Shown here in pieces: positions 35,428 to 43,795 of a DNA stretch of 64,000 nt. Within the stretch, counting starts at the first letter, position 1. The number at the start of each line of letters is the position of its first letter. Made by a program: the position numbers and the translations under genes. The notes under the pieces are model-generated. The model saw only the letters and a program-made list of their open reading frames with translations. It ran no database searches and was not told where the DNA came from. The stretch is taken from the NCBI GenBank assembly GCA_004193595.1, contig RPGQ01000003.1, forward strand, positions 1 to 64,000. Direction: 5' to 3'. Source of the stretch: Desulfobacteraceae bacterium Eth-SRB2 (GTDB lineage Bacteria > Desulfobacterota > Desulfobacteria > Desulfobacterales > UBA11574).

Positions 35428-35481
35428 ATAATAGTTCAGCCACTAAACCAGGCACAAGCAAGGAGTATGTATAATTAAAAA

Positions 35482-35660
35482 TGACGGTTTTGTAAAAAGT
35501 CCAACTTCTGCGTTGTGCTGCATTTCGCAATCATTCAACGTACGACAAGTACGTCTCATGATTACAAAATTTGCAACGCCTTTTTATCCCGCCTATGTTT
35601 GGCGGGGGAATTTGAACTTTTTACAAAACCGTCTAAATCGGACTTTTTACGAGTTCATCA
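35482..35660 (+). repeat. Family B element, second full copy
   Basis: TGACGGTTTTGTAAAAAGTC at the left and GACTTTTTACGAGTTCATCA at the right; the interior matches 4856-5033 closely. It fills the gap after mltB. Confidence 0.9.
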
Positions 35661-35745
35661 AAAATGGCATTAAAAGAATTATATTATAATCTTTGGTGTC
35701 TTCGTGCCTTTGTGGCTAAACGTTTGTAAATCTGAAAGGATAAAA

Positions 35746-35979
35746 TTGGACATAGCAACCGTTACCGTGTGGATAAAAATCACTGTGTTCTTTTATTTAC
35801 TCACGGTTCTTGCAATCGTCGATATTATTCGCAAGGATTTCGGTACCATTGGGAAAAAAGCGCTCTGGGGTTTGATTGCCGTTGTTCCGTTTATCGGATG
35901 GCTTGTGTATCTGATTTTTGGATTCAGAAAAGGTAAAAAGCCGGGGGCTGATGATCCCTCAACCAATAGTGACCGTTGA
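35746..35979 (+). CDS. PLDc_N-type small membrane protein
   Basis: Two membrane helices (FFYLLTVLAIVDIIRKDF and ALWGLIAVVPFIGWLVYLIFG) form the short domain found at the N-terminus of phospholipase D-like cardiolipin synthases and as free small proteins. I chose TTG 35746 because AAAGGAT lies 7 bases upstream; an earlier in-frame start at 35704 lacks one. The tail is basic then acidic. About 77 residues. Role unknown. A good terminator overlaps the stop codon. Confidence 0.65.
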   Translation: MDIATVTVWIKITVFFYLLTVLAIVDIIRKDFGTIGKKALWGLIAVVPFIGWLVYLIFGFRKGKKPGADDPSTNSDR

Positions 35980-35998
35980 AAAAAAGCGTTTTTCAACG
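35974..35998 (+). terminator. Terminator-like hairpin
   Basis: CGTTGAAAAA and TTTTTCAACG form a perfect 10-bp stem with a 5-base loop right at the end of the PLDc_N gene, just before tRNA-Glu. Confidence 0.65.
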
Positions 35999-36064
35999 TC
36001 CTCAAATAATGTTTGACAATAACCTTTGTTTTCTATATTCATCTTTCAACTGTTGCTTTTAATA

Positions 36065-36139
36065 GGTCCCATCGTCTAGCGGTTAGGACGCTGGCCTCTC
36101 ACGCCGGTAACGGGGGTTCGATTCCCCCTGGGATCACCA
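36065..36139 (+). tRNA. tRNA-Glu (anticodon CUC)
   Basis: Acceptor stem GGTCCCA/TGGGATC, D stem GTCT/GGAC, anticodon stem CTGGC/GCCGG with loop CTCTCAC (anticodon CTC) and T stem GGGGG/CCCCC with TTCGATT. CCA is encoded, ending at 36139. All stems pair with one G-U. Reads GAG codons. Confidence 0.95.
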
Positions 36140-36150
36140 TAAATTATTTC

Positions 36151-36184
36151 AATGGGTTATAGAATTTCTGTAACCCATTTTTTA
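36151..36184 (+). terminator. tRNA-Glu terminator
   Basis: AATGGGTTA pairs with TAACCCATT and is followed by a T-run, 11 bases after the tRNA. Confidence 0.8.
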
Positions 36185-36427
36185 TTCCTGAATAATCAAT
36201 TTCCAACCCTATTTCCAACCGCTACGATAAAAATCAAGGTAAAAAGCGGTATTTCATGCCAACGCAAAACTCGGCCTTCTTTATAAGAAAACCGGGTTTT
36301 TTGGTCTTTAGGTAGGTTTTCTGACTTCCATTGCAGCCGGTGGTAAAGATGTTCACCTGGTCAACCTGGTACCAACTTGATAATACCGGCTGACAACAGT
36401 TCCTTTAAAAATTTAATAAACTATAAA

Positions 36428-36592
36428 CCGGTTTTTCGTCCGGATCGAAAAAACTGAAGCGCCCAGAGAGCGGGCCACTCGAAACCGCAATCGATCACAT
36501 CCTGGAAAGGACCCGCACGGATCCGGGACCCGGTTTTTAACATCGGTCAAATCAATCCAAAAAGAGCGGGGTTCTTGGGCCTGGTTAAAGAG
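36428..36592 (+). repeat. 165-bp degenerate direct repeat, copy 1
   Basis: Aligns with 37729-37892 in the same orientation: CGTCC..ATCGAAAAAA, GGGC..CTCGAAACCGC, CGATCA, GGAAAGGACCCGC, CGGATCCG, CAAATCAATCCAAAAA, GGTCAAAG-like end. About 80 percent similar by eye. No reading frame is kept in both copies. It lies in the 850-bp gene-free stretch after the tRNA, where nothing else but the terminator at 36703 is recognised. Confidence 0.75.
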
Positions 36593-36702
36593 ATAATGTT
36601 TCGGTTTTGACTTGGGGAGCTAGCCGGGGATCCGGTCCAGGCAGCGCCGGCTTTGGATTGCAATCATGACCGGGAAAGGTCAATTAAGCACTCTTGAAAT
36701 AA

Positions 36703-36727
36703 AAAAACCCGGACGAATGCCGGGTTG
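36703..36727 (-). terminator. Minus-strand intrinsic terminator
   Basis: On the minus strand AACCCGGCATTCGTCCGGGTT forms a 7-bp stem followed by T7. It lies 265 bases downstream of the HicB-like gene and could end its transcript. Confidence 0.65.
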
Positions 36728-36991
36728 ATTGGATAAGTATAATTTATTATAGATATGAATAAAATTCTTTTTTTGAAAGGCCAGACTGTTGAATCATTTT
36801 TTTCAGAAGTTTATGCTCGTATTTCTCCTTTTTGCTTTTTAGATGATCAACAGTAACAATTCTTCGTTAACCCTTAATATAACCCTCCCATTGAGCGTGA
36901 CTGCTCTTTTTATGTCTTTTTTCTTTGAAATTTAAATTTTTTAGAATGGTCTCCACTTGACCGCGATCAAGTGGAGGGTATTGACTGCCCA

Positions 36992-37330
36992 TTAGCAGCT
37001 ACCAGACAGGTGGAACGGAATTAGCTCTTGAAATATAAAATTATTAGGAAAATTTCGAATTGATATAAGTAATTTTATGAAATAATATTTTAACCAATCA
37101 TTTATTGGCGCACGCCTGGAAAGCAAAGAAGGTATAGAATCTTTATCGTCGGTTTCTATGACGGTTTCAAGATAACTGAGAATGATATCATTCAGTTTTT
37201 TCTTAAGCTCTTCCGGCGAATCAGCTTCAGCAGCCAAATTTAGATCTAAACATACGCCAAACCATCTGCCTCCATTCACTCGGTTCGCATAACATCTAAG
37301 CACCAAGTCAGACGGTTTAAACTGTGCCAT
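36992..37330 (-). CDS. Orphan HicB-like protein
   Basis: The N-terminal 65 residues resemble the partial RNase H fold of HicB antitoxins (CYANRVNGGRWFGVCLDLNL, then EADSPEELKKKLNDIILSYL). The C-terminal part is helical and basic (LKYYFIKLLISIRNF) and carries no obvious ribbon-helix-helix. 112 residues. AAAGGGGG precedes ATG 37330. No HicA toxin is adjacent, so a toxin-antitoxin role is not supported. Its position in the gene-poor stretch after tRNA-Glu suggests accessory DNA. Confidence 0.65.
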   Translation of the reverse strand: MAQFKPSDLVLRCYANRVNGGRWFGVCLDLNLAAEADSPEELKKKLNDIILSYLETVIETDDKDSIPSLLSRRAPINDWLKYYFIKLLISIRNFPNNFIFQELIPFHLSGSC

Positions 37331-38478
37331 GTTGCCCCCTTTAATTAAAATATTATCATAATATACAGTTTATTATCGACTGAATAATTATGGATATTTA
37401 ATATTTTTGTGGACTATTAAAATCTTCAGAACATAAAAATAGCACAAATGTCAAGATGCTATATACAGCATTTCTTTTGTTGATTCCGGCTCAACTCGTT
37501 TTTAGATACCATATATTGTGTTTTTATTAATTTTGACCATTTTTAATAATAATATTTTTCTGTTAATTTTTAACGATCCAGTAGGCTTGTCGACCAATAT
37601 CTACCTTTAGGAACCTTAAAATATAAGCACCTATCATGCCATAAGCAAATTGGATCACCCAGGTTATTTTTTTTATTTAGCAATAAGTAATATCCATGCC
37701 AAACTAAATTTCAAATTAGGACACTGCCCGGTTTTCCGTCCAAATCGAAAAAATTGAGGTATCCAGGGACCGGGCTGCTCGAAACCGCGATCGATCATAT
37801 CCCGGAAAGGACCCGCCCGGATCCGAGACCCGATTTTTTGACATCGATCAAATCAATCCAAAAAACGGGGTTCCCGGCATGGTCAAAGGATTGATCTGTC
37901 TATATCTCATTTCCTTGATTGTTAAGCCAGGAAGCCGGATAGAGATTTCGGAGCCCAGCTCCGGCAGCCTATCTTGGGCTTTGGTCTAAAGCTGAAAGTT
38001 ATTGGTTTTGGCAGGTTTTTTGGCAGGCCTTACTCTTTCGGTGGTATGTTTATGCTTAGTTTTTCGCCTGGTGGTAGGCTCTTCAGCCACTCCACCAGGT
38101 TCCAGGAATTATCTTTCGTGTCGGAGTCCTTGGGCTGCCCTTTCTGAATTAAAAATTATCGATCTTAGGTGAATTTTAGCAAGCTCTGAAATCAATCGGA
38201 ATGCGTGGCCGGCTTCCACCGGAATCGGTTGTCAGCATCAGCCGGAATACGCAGAAAGGGCGTGATATGCTGTTTAAGCGTTAAACTTATAATCTAAGGG
38301 GCGTCCCGGAAGTCCATATGAAGGTGTCCCGGTGAGTGTTGTTCCGTAAAAGTAATTTACAGGAATGTAATTAAGGGAAGTCAATTTGTTCTACGTCCAC
38401 AAACGTATTCTGGATTACATAGACTTTTTTCCGTTTATGGTCGAAAAGGACCCATGTCATTTTCGACCCTATTCTTAG
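37331..38478. other. Gene-poor stretch with decayed coding remnants
   Basis: About 1.15 kb without an intact gene. It contains the second copy of the 165-bp repeat (37729-37892), a hairpin GGTCGAAAA/TTTTCGACC at 38439-38468, and on the minus strand near 38030-38150 an open tail without a start codon reading DNSWNLVEWLKSLPPGEKLS and then INIPPKE and a stop. That tail looks like the C-terminal end of a lost gene; I do not recognise it. Confidence 0.5.
37729..37892 (+). repeat. 165-bp degenerate direct repeat, copy 2
   Basis: Same block order as copy 1 at 36428, with scattered substitutions and a few short indels. The 1.3-kb spacing and shared orientation suggest duplicated remains of one element. 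Confidence 0.75.
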
Positions 38479-38620
38479 AAGTGGTTTCAAAACCTTCAAT
38501 CAGGTTCAAAGTCAAGGCGGAGCGAGGGATTCATGCACAGGAATATATTTAATATTTTGAGTATTTAATCCCTAAACCCAACAAAATAATTGGGTCTGAG
38601 GGGAGGTTTTGAAACCACTT
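38479..38620. repeat. 142-bp element with perfect 17-bp terminal inverted repeats
   Basis: AAGTGGTTTCAAAACCT (38479-38495) is exactly inverted at 38604-38620. The interior is non-coding. It lies 34 bases from the end of the L,D-transpeptidase gene. Only this copy is in the window. Confidence 0.8.
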
Positions 38621-38653
38621 TTACAGAGTTCTTCAGGCTTAGATCCGTTTTGA

Positions 38654-40659
38654 TTACCTCTCAGGGTTGGCTACTATCCGTGCTCTAATTTTATTCATAT
38701 TGATGTTGGACCGATTAGATACTGGCAGTGTCCGGGATGAAAAATTTTTTTTTGCTGAATTTTTTCCGTATAATACTTTTGGAGAAGTCGCTTTTTTGTT
38801 AAAAGCAATACTCAACTGGCGATCCCTTCCATATATGTCATCTCTAAAATTGATAATACCATCTTTATCCACCCAGGCTGTCCAGTAAAGAATATAAATT
38901 TTCATCGGTTTTGACAAAAATATTATTTTGTTTTTTTTACGGTTGACCGCCGCAACTAATTTTTCGAGACTCCATTTTGAATTATTTTGTAAAAGATAAG
39001 CGGCAAGTTCCATGGGTTTTTCAATGCGGATACAACCGGAACTAAAGGCCGTCTTGTCATATTAAATAATTTACGAGCCGGTGTGTCGTGTAAATATATG
39101 CTGAACTCATTTGGAAAAACAAATTTTATCTGTCCAAGGGCGTTTGATATTGCCGGATCCTGGCGGAGCTTATAGACAAAATCTTTTTTAGACGTTGCAG
39201 CCCAGTTAATGGATTCAGGATTCAGCTCCCTTGAATTTTCTTCCCAGTTTTCAAAAACCCTGATGTTATGATCAGTTAAGTAGCCAGGGTCTTTTTTAAT
39301 ACAGGGTAATATGTCATTCAGAGCAATTTTTTGGGGAATATTCCAATAGGGGTTCAATTCAAGATATGTTATTTTTCGTGAGAAAACAGGAGTGCGTCGC
39401 TTCATTTTTCCTACAATAGCTTTAATTGATTTTATTGATTGTTCATTTTCAATAACATTGAGTTTAAAATCGGCTGTGTTAACCATGAGATAGCATTTCC
39501 CCAACTCTTGAGGAAGCCAACGCCAGCGTTCCATATTCAATTTGATTTGTCTGATACGATCTTCCACCGGAACGTTTAGAGCCAATAGTGTCTTTGAACC
39601 CACAATTCCATCCACCTTGAGCCCGTGTCTTGCCTGGAACCTTCTGACTCCATCTTCCAAAACTTCATCAAAACAGTCATGATGGCTGTGGGTTGACGCT
39701 GTCAGATCGTTTGAAATGATCAGGCGTGATCGTAAAGTGCTAATCCGTATTCCATAATCGCCTTTCCGCAGTTTCTTCCCGGCAGATACTTCATGCCAGC
39801 CCCCTGATTTTTTTATCTTTTGGTATTTTAATAATGCCTGTTTTAATCTTAGATATCCGGAATGATGGGGTTGTAGAGCATGAATAAATCCTTCCATCTG
39901 GTCATCGAACAACAGGGTTTGAAAAATTTCTCCCAGCTTTTTCTTCGGTTTTTTTATGTACCAATTCAATTTGTTGGAATAAGGATCTACCATTCCTTCC
40001 GACAGGTGAAATCCATATGAAAAAAAAGCATCAGTTAAAAGTAAATCAAGTTCTGCCAGGATTGCAGGTTCAGGCGTATGTGACATTATTCTAAGCTTAA
40101 TATCAGACACTAAGTTCAGAATATCTTTCTGATGATAGGTCTCTGGATCGAGTCCTTCATGCGTCGCTTCAATAATAGTATTTATAAGAATTTCCGAAGT
40201 ACTGTTCAACCCATCCTCAGTCACCCATACCGGTTTAATTCCTCGATGAAGATAGAAAGCAGAAAGCAACTTTGGATTGCAAGTAATTGTTATATCACAA
40301 TTTATTTTATTCCCGATGGTTAGGTGCCTTAGCAGTGATATCATATACTCACGCATTTCATCTATAAAATCGCAGCAATTATTGGACGTTATATTTGGCT
40401 TGGGAGTACTTATCGGGTTTTGATTAAGAGTGTCGATGAATTCGCAGGGGCAATTACACTTCATCAAAGAATAAGAAACGGGAATCTTACAATGGCTGTC
40501 AAACTTAATATGGTCATTGCGTTTCTTTTTAACAAACGGAAACGAATAATTGGTCAAAGAAAATTTATCCAACTGATCATTTAAATTCAGGGAATAACCA
40601 TTTCCGAATAAGAGTAAAATGCTTCCCGACAAAATGAATATAAGTACTGATGGCTTCAT
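38654..40659 (-). pseudogene. L,D-transpeptidase (YcbB/LdtD type), frameshifted at the active site
   Basis: Periplasmic enzyme family that makes 3-3 peptidoglycan crosslinks. ATG 40659 has GAGGAAA 5 bases upstream and starts a signal sequence. Then come the YcbB N-terminal domain, a peptidoglycan-binding domain (FQARHGLKVDGIVGSKTLLALN) and the catalytic domain up to IYLHDTPARKLFNMTRR. There the frame changes near 39047-39052 (GGCC). The expected AFSSGCIRIEKPMELAAYLL continues in another frame, with the catalytic Cys in it, to the normal family end (YILYWTAWVDKDGIINFRDD, then IYGRDRQL). One lost G in a G-run would explain it. Either a recent pseudogene or an assembly error; everything else is intact. 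Confidence 0.85.
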
Positions 40660-41184
40660 ATTTTCCTCGCCAAAATACCCTTTACAAAAAAAACAGCAAA
40701 TATAATGCCAGAATATAAATGGGATAAATAATGTTCTATGTCCAATTGATTTTTTAGCGGGTAAATTAACAGGCATTTCCATTTAATGTCGTGCTGGATA
40801 TCCCCTGGGACCTCCGTTTTAGAATGCCAAGCAACTATTTCAAAAGCTCTGTTTTCCCAAATTATGATGTTCTTTTGTCCACCATTAAGACCCCGTCCTG
40901 AATCGCACAAACCACGGTTTTTGAATAATTGTTAAACTTATGTACAAACTTTAATCCCATATTGTTTAATATATAAACACCTAAGACGTTCATTTGTTTA
41001 ACATGTTAACGGTTGGATCACAAAGAAACTTTAAACTGGAGCTCCAATTCTGCACTATTTTATCCATCAATCCGCAACCGGAAGGCAAAAACCCCTACTC
41101 AATATTAATTGGCATTATTTTTGCTGTATTATTAATTGAATCAATGGGAAAACCCTCAGGCCTCAACTGGACAGGAGGCTTACA
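40660..41184. other. Intergenic region upstream of the small-gene cluster
   Basis: About 525 bp between divergent genes. Two short open frames (minus 40656-40910 and plus 40994-41188) lack ribosome binding sites and family features and are not called. No known repeat family is seen. Confidence 0.4.
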
Positions 41185-41349
41185 ATGAATAAAGTTGTTC
41201 TCTTAACAGATCGTCCTAGAGAATGTGAAACCCTGATATCATGCCTTAGGATACTGTTTCCCGAATGCGAGGTTCAGGTTCAGCCAAAACAGACAGCCAA
41301 GTCGCAGCGTACGTCTTTGGTTTTAGAACCTTCCACATCTAAAAAATAA
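41185..41349 (+). CDS. Small protein resembling a receiver-domain N-terminus, 54 aa
   Basis: ATG 41185 follows AGGAGG (41173-41178) by a normal gap. The product reads MNKVVLLTDRPRECETLISC, then LRILFPECEVQVQPK and a basic, Ser-rich tail. The first beta strand and helix resemble the start of a response-regulator receiver domain, but the phosphoacceptor region is missing. It is the first of four small same-strand genes (41185, 41431, 41738, 42017). Below usual length cut-offs. Function unknown. Confidence 0.6.
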   Translation: MNKVVLLTDRPRECETLISCLRILFPECEVQVQPKQTAKSQRTSLVLEPSTSKK

Positions 41350-41430
41350 TGGCGGAAAACAGTGTGTAATGGCTAAGGAGCAGTGACAAATGACCAAGGG
41401 GAGAGGGGACCATCGATAAAGAGGAGAACA

Positions 41431-41775
41431 ATGGCATCAAACTTCAGAATTTATTGTCATCAAAACAAGGGTAACCTCCATCTTAAGCTTATGGGAGACT
41501 TTGACGGTTCATCCGCCTATGAACTGATCAATACCCTAAAAAAGTATCGCGGCATTGTCGGAAGAGTTTTTATTCATACATGCTTTCTTTCTTCGGTCAA
41601 TTCTTTTGGTCTGGATGTATTTCAAAAAAGTTGTACGATCAAAAAACTGTCGCGGATACTGACCTTTACCGGTGAATATGGGAACAAATTGGCGCCTCAT
41701 GGGCGTAATTTACTAAAACCCAAATCGGAGGTATTTCATGACAACGATAATCGGTATCATATCAAAAAAGCTTAA
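41431..41775 (+). CDS. STAS-like small protein
   Basis: ATG 41431 has GAGGAG upstream; the longer frame from 41383 does not. The product (IYCHQNKGNLHLKLMGDFDG, then SSAYELINTLKKYRGIVGRV and SVNSFGLDVFQKSC) resembles STAS/anti-sigma antagonist folds: a beta strand, DFDGSSAYEL helix and a buried strand. The usual phosphorylatable Ser in D-S-S is replaced by SVNSFG. It overlaps the next gene by 38 bases. 114 residues. It may belong to a signalling or partner-switch module with its neighbours. Confidence 0.6.
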   Translation: MASNFRIYCHQNKGNLHLKLMGDFDGSSAYELINTLKKYRGIVGRVFIHTCFLSSVNSFGLDVFQKSCTIKKLSRILTFTGEYGNKLAPHGRNLLKPKSEVFHDNDNRYHIKKA

Positions 41776-41980
41776 GGACAGAGGACTGATTCCCCTGGAA
41801 ATAAACCGGCTTATAAAGGATGTGGCCAACGTAATGAGCAATGGTAAGTATTGTACACCGGTTTGCGTTAAGCAGAATTTGCAGCGTCTGGGATGGGAAG
41901 GTTATGTTTTAGATAATAATATACTGGAACTTATTTCCTTATTCCTTAGCGATCAAAAAATATATCGAAAAAAATTGTAA
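41738..41980 (+). CDS. Conserved small protein, 80 aa
   Basis: ATG 41738 follows GGAGGT at 41728-41733 and lies inside the end of the STAS-like gene, so the two are coupled. The product is MTTIIGIISKKLKDRGLIPL, then EINRLIKDVANVMSNG and a C-terminal LQRLGWEGYVLDNNILELIS. Helical, soluble, no motif recognised. Its repeated arrangement with STAS-like genes would be the first thing to compare across genomes. Confidence 0.65.
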   Translation: MTTIIGIISKKLKDRGLIPLEINRLIKDVANVMSNGKYCTPVCVKQNLQRLGWEGYVLDNNILELISLFLSDQKIYRKKL

Positions 41981-42016
41981 TTTTAATAGGTTTTAGAAAT
42001 TCTGAGATGCAAAGTC

Positions 42017-42214
42017 ATGTCGATATTTATCAAAAATAACGCGGACAGGCGTTCAGGAATTGAAAGAAGGTTATTTTCATACACCATCCATATTCCGGAA
42101 CGAAGATCAGGCAAAGAACGAAGGAAAAGTATAGGCCACAGAAGTGGAAAGGTCTTTAAGTTCCCGACCGCTTTTGAACATGGTCCATTCTCTCAGGATT
42201 GGAATAATACCTGA
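42017..42214 (+). CDS. Small Arg-rich protein with two ERR motifs
   Basis: 65 residues containing ADRRSGIERR and PERRSGKERRK, a duplicated D/E-RRSG-x-ERR motif that is common in small PilZ-associated or stress proteins. Upstream, TTAGAAATTCTGAGATGC resembles the family D start-proximal motif. It is last in the four-gene cluster. Basic and soluble; nucleic-acid or membrane-surface binding is possible but unproven. Confidence 0.6.
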   Translation: MSIFIKNNADRRSGIERRLFSYTIHIPERRSGKERRKSIGHRSGKVFKFPTAFEHGPFSQDWNNT

Positions 42215-42396
42215 AGGCCTGACAAAAACGGCAAGAAACCCTTTGGGTTCGATGTCAAATGTATAAATTGAATAATTATGGGGAACAGATTTTATTGTCT
42301 TGCCCCAGACGAGCTGTTTTTTTTGATTTTAAAGAACATATTTTCGAAATCACAATACCAAGGGTGGCATTTATAAACTGACGAGAGGAGAAAAAT

Positions 42397-43485
42397 ATGC
42401 CATTAAAATACAGGTCTCTGCCGGAACTTCGTAGGGATATTGATACGTGTAATCTCGAATTATTATCACTTGTGATTAAAAGAGCAAAGTTGGCGATTAG
42501 TGCTCTTCAATTCAAGGATAAGGTAACTGATGATGTTTTCGATCCGGAGCGACAATTGGAGATGCTCGCAACTCTTGTCAAGGCGAATCAGGGCCCTTTT
42601 TCAGATGACACGATTGTGTCTATCTTTAGAGGAATATTTCAACACATCTTGGATTTAATGAGTCAGGAACGCAAAACAACACTCAAAGTTCATCGCAAAC
42701 AAGGTGATCCAGACCAAATTTATGAAATCAACGGCCATAAAATTGGTGATCAACCCATTTATATAGCGGGTCCTTGCGCCATTGAAAGTGAAGAGCAACT
42801 CGACAACGTAGCAAAAGTGCTCCGCCAACATGGCGTGATATTTTTACGAGGTGGTGCATTCAAACCACGAAGTTCTCCCTACGCATTTCAAGGAATGGGA
42901 GAGCGAGGCTTAAAAGTTCTTCGGGATGTGGCACATCGCTATGGAATGGTCTCGGTTACCGAAGTAATGGATCCGCGTTCTGTTGAAATGGTTGCTATAT
43001 ATGCTGATGTTCTACAAGTTGGCACTCGAAATATGTATAATTATCCTTTACTACGTGAGCTTGGCAAAATAGACAAACCTGTCCTGCTTAAACGTGGCTT
43101 CTCTGCTACTCTGGACGAGTTCCTTTTCGCTGCTGAATATATTGTTGCAGGAGGTAATTATCAAGTAATTTTATGCGAACGTGGTATTCGCACATTTACA
43201 AAAGAAACTCGCTATACACTCGACATATCCTCTGTACCGTTATTGAGGAAAATGACGGGTTGCCCTGTGATAGTCGATGTCAGTCATGCAGCGGGGCGTA
43301 CTGATATTCTGGAACCTCTTGTTGCTGCTGCTTTTGCTGTTGGGGCCAAAGGCGTAATGTTAGAGGTCCATCCGTGTCCACCAGTAGCTCGTTCAGATGC
43401 CGATCAACAGCTTACACCTGAGGAATTCGTTAAACTGAAAGATAATATTCATAGCTATATCATGGGAAATTTGCCAAGTGACTGA
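42397..43485 (+). CDS. aroF: Bifunctional chorismate mutase / 3-deoxy-7-phosphoheptulonate synthase
   Basis: First enzyme of the shikimate pathway with a fused AroQ-type chorismate mutase as its regulatory domain. Residues about 1-90 are the AroQ helices (LRRDIDTCNLELLSLVIKRA). Residues about 110-355 are the DAHP synthase barrel with IAGPCAIESEEQ, FLRGGAFKPRSSPYAFQG, QVGTRNMYNYPLLRELG, LLKRGFSAT and DVSHAAGR. The fusion, known from Bacillus and Bacteroidetes, implies feedback by prephenate or chorismate. GAGAGGAG precedes ATG 42397. It feeds chorismate, the substrate of mqnA elsewhere in the window. Confidence 0.93.
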   Translation: MPLKYRSLPELRRDIDTCNLELLSLVIKRAKLAISALQFKDKVTDDVFDPERQLEMLATLVKANQGPFSDDTIVSIFRGIFQHILDLMSQERKTTLKVHRKQGDPDQIYEINGHKIGDQPIYIAGPCAIESEEQLDNVAKVLRQHGVIFLRGGAFKPRSSPYAFQGMGERGLKVLRDVAHRYGMVSVTEVMDPRSVEMVAIYADVLQVGTRNMYNYPLLRELGKIDKPVLLKRGFSATLDEFLFAAEYIVAGGNYQVILCERGIRTFTKETRYTLDISSVPLLRKMTGCPVIVDVSHAAGRTDILEPLVAAAFAVGAKGVMLEVHPCPPVARSDADQQLTPEEFVKLKDNIHSYIMGNLPSD

Positions 43486-43498
43486 TGATTATTTGGAA

Positions 43499-43663
43499 AT
43501 GGGGTCTATGTTTGACCCTTGATGGTAAAAGAGAAGATTATAACGTTGATTTTGTCTTATTACCAGAGAGTTTCGAGGCTTAAAATATAACTGAAAAACT
43601 AAAAACATGCATGAACATGTAAAAAGCTGAACAATAAGGGTCAAAAGTAGACTCGACCCCATT
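43499..43663. repeat. Inverted-repeat element with GGGGTCnnnTTTGACCC ends
   Basis: AATGGGGTCTATGTTTGACC at the left is matched by the inverted GGGTCAAAAGTAGACTCGAC and CCCATT at the right. 165 bp, non-coding. Ends of this type are known next to IS200/RAYT-type transposase genes in related genomes; none is present here. Confidence 0.65.
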
Positions 43664-43682
43664 CTCCGTGCATGCTCGTAAA

Positions 43683-43711
43683 AAAACCGGAAGAGAAAGA
43701 TACCGGGTTTT
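43683..43711. terminator. Bidirectional terminator-like hairpin
   Basis: AAAACCGG and CCGGGTTTT face each other around AAGAGAAAGATA. A-run on one side and T-run on the other fit either orientation. Confidence 0.55.
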
Positions 43712-43795
43712 CCGATTTTTCAAGGCAGCCGGATGTGACCTGATGTCCATTACCCGGAATCTTTTGATCTGTGTAATGGCACCACTTCACAGAAA

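Noticed and set aside
36992-37330. HicAB toxin-antitoxin pair
   Set aside because: Only a HicB-like protein is present; no HicA-like reading frame lies on either side.
42278-42376. 32-codon frame before aroF with several Phe/Tyr codons, possible aromatic leader peptide
   Set aside because: No ribosome binding site, and no terminator hairpin with a T-run between it and aroF. Not comparable with the trp leader.
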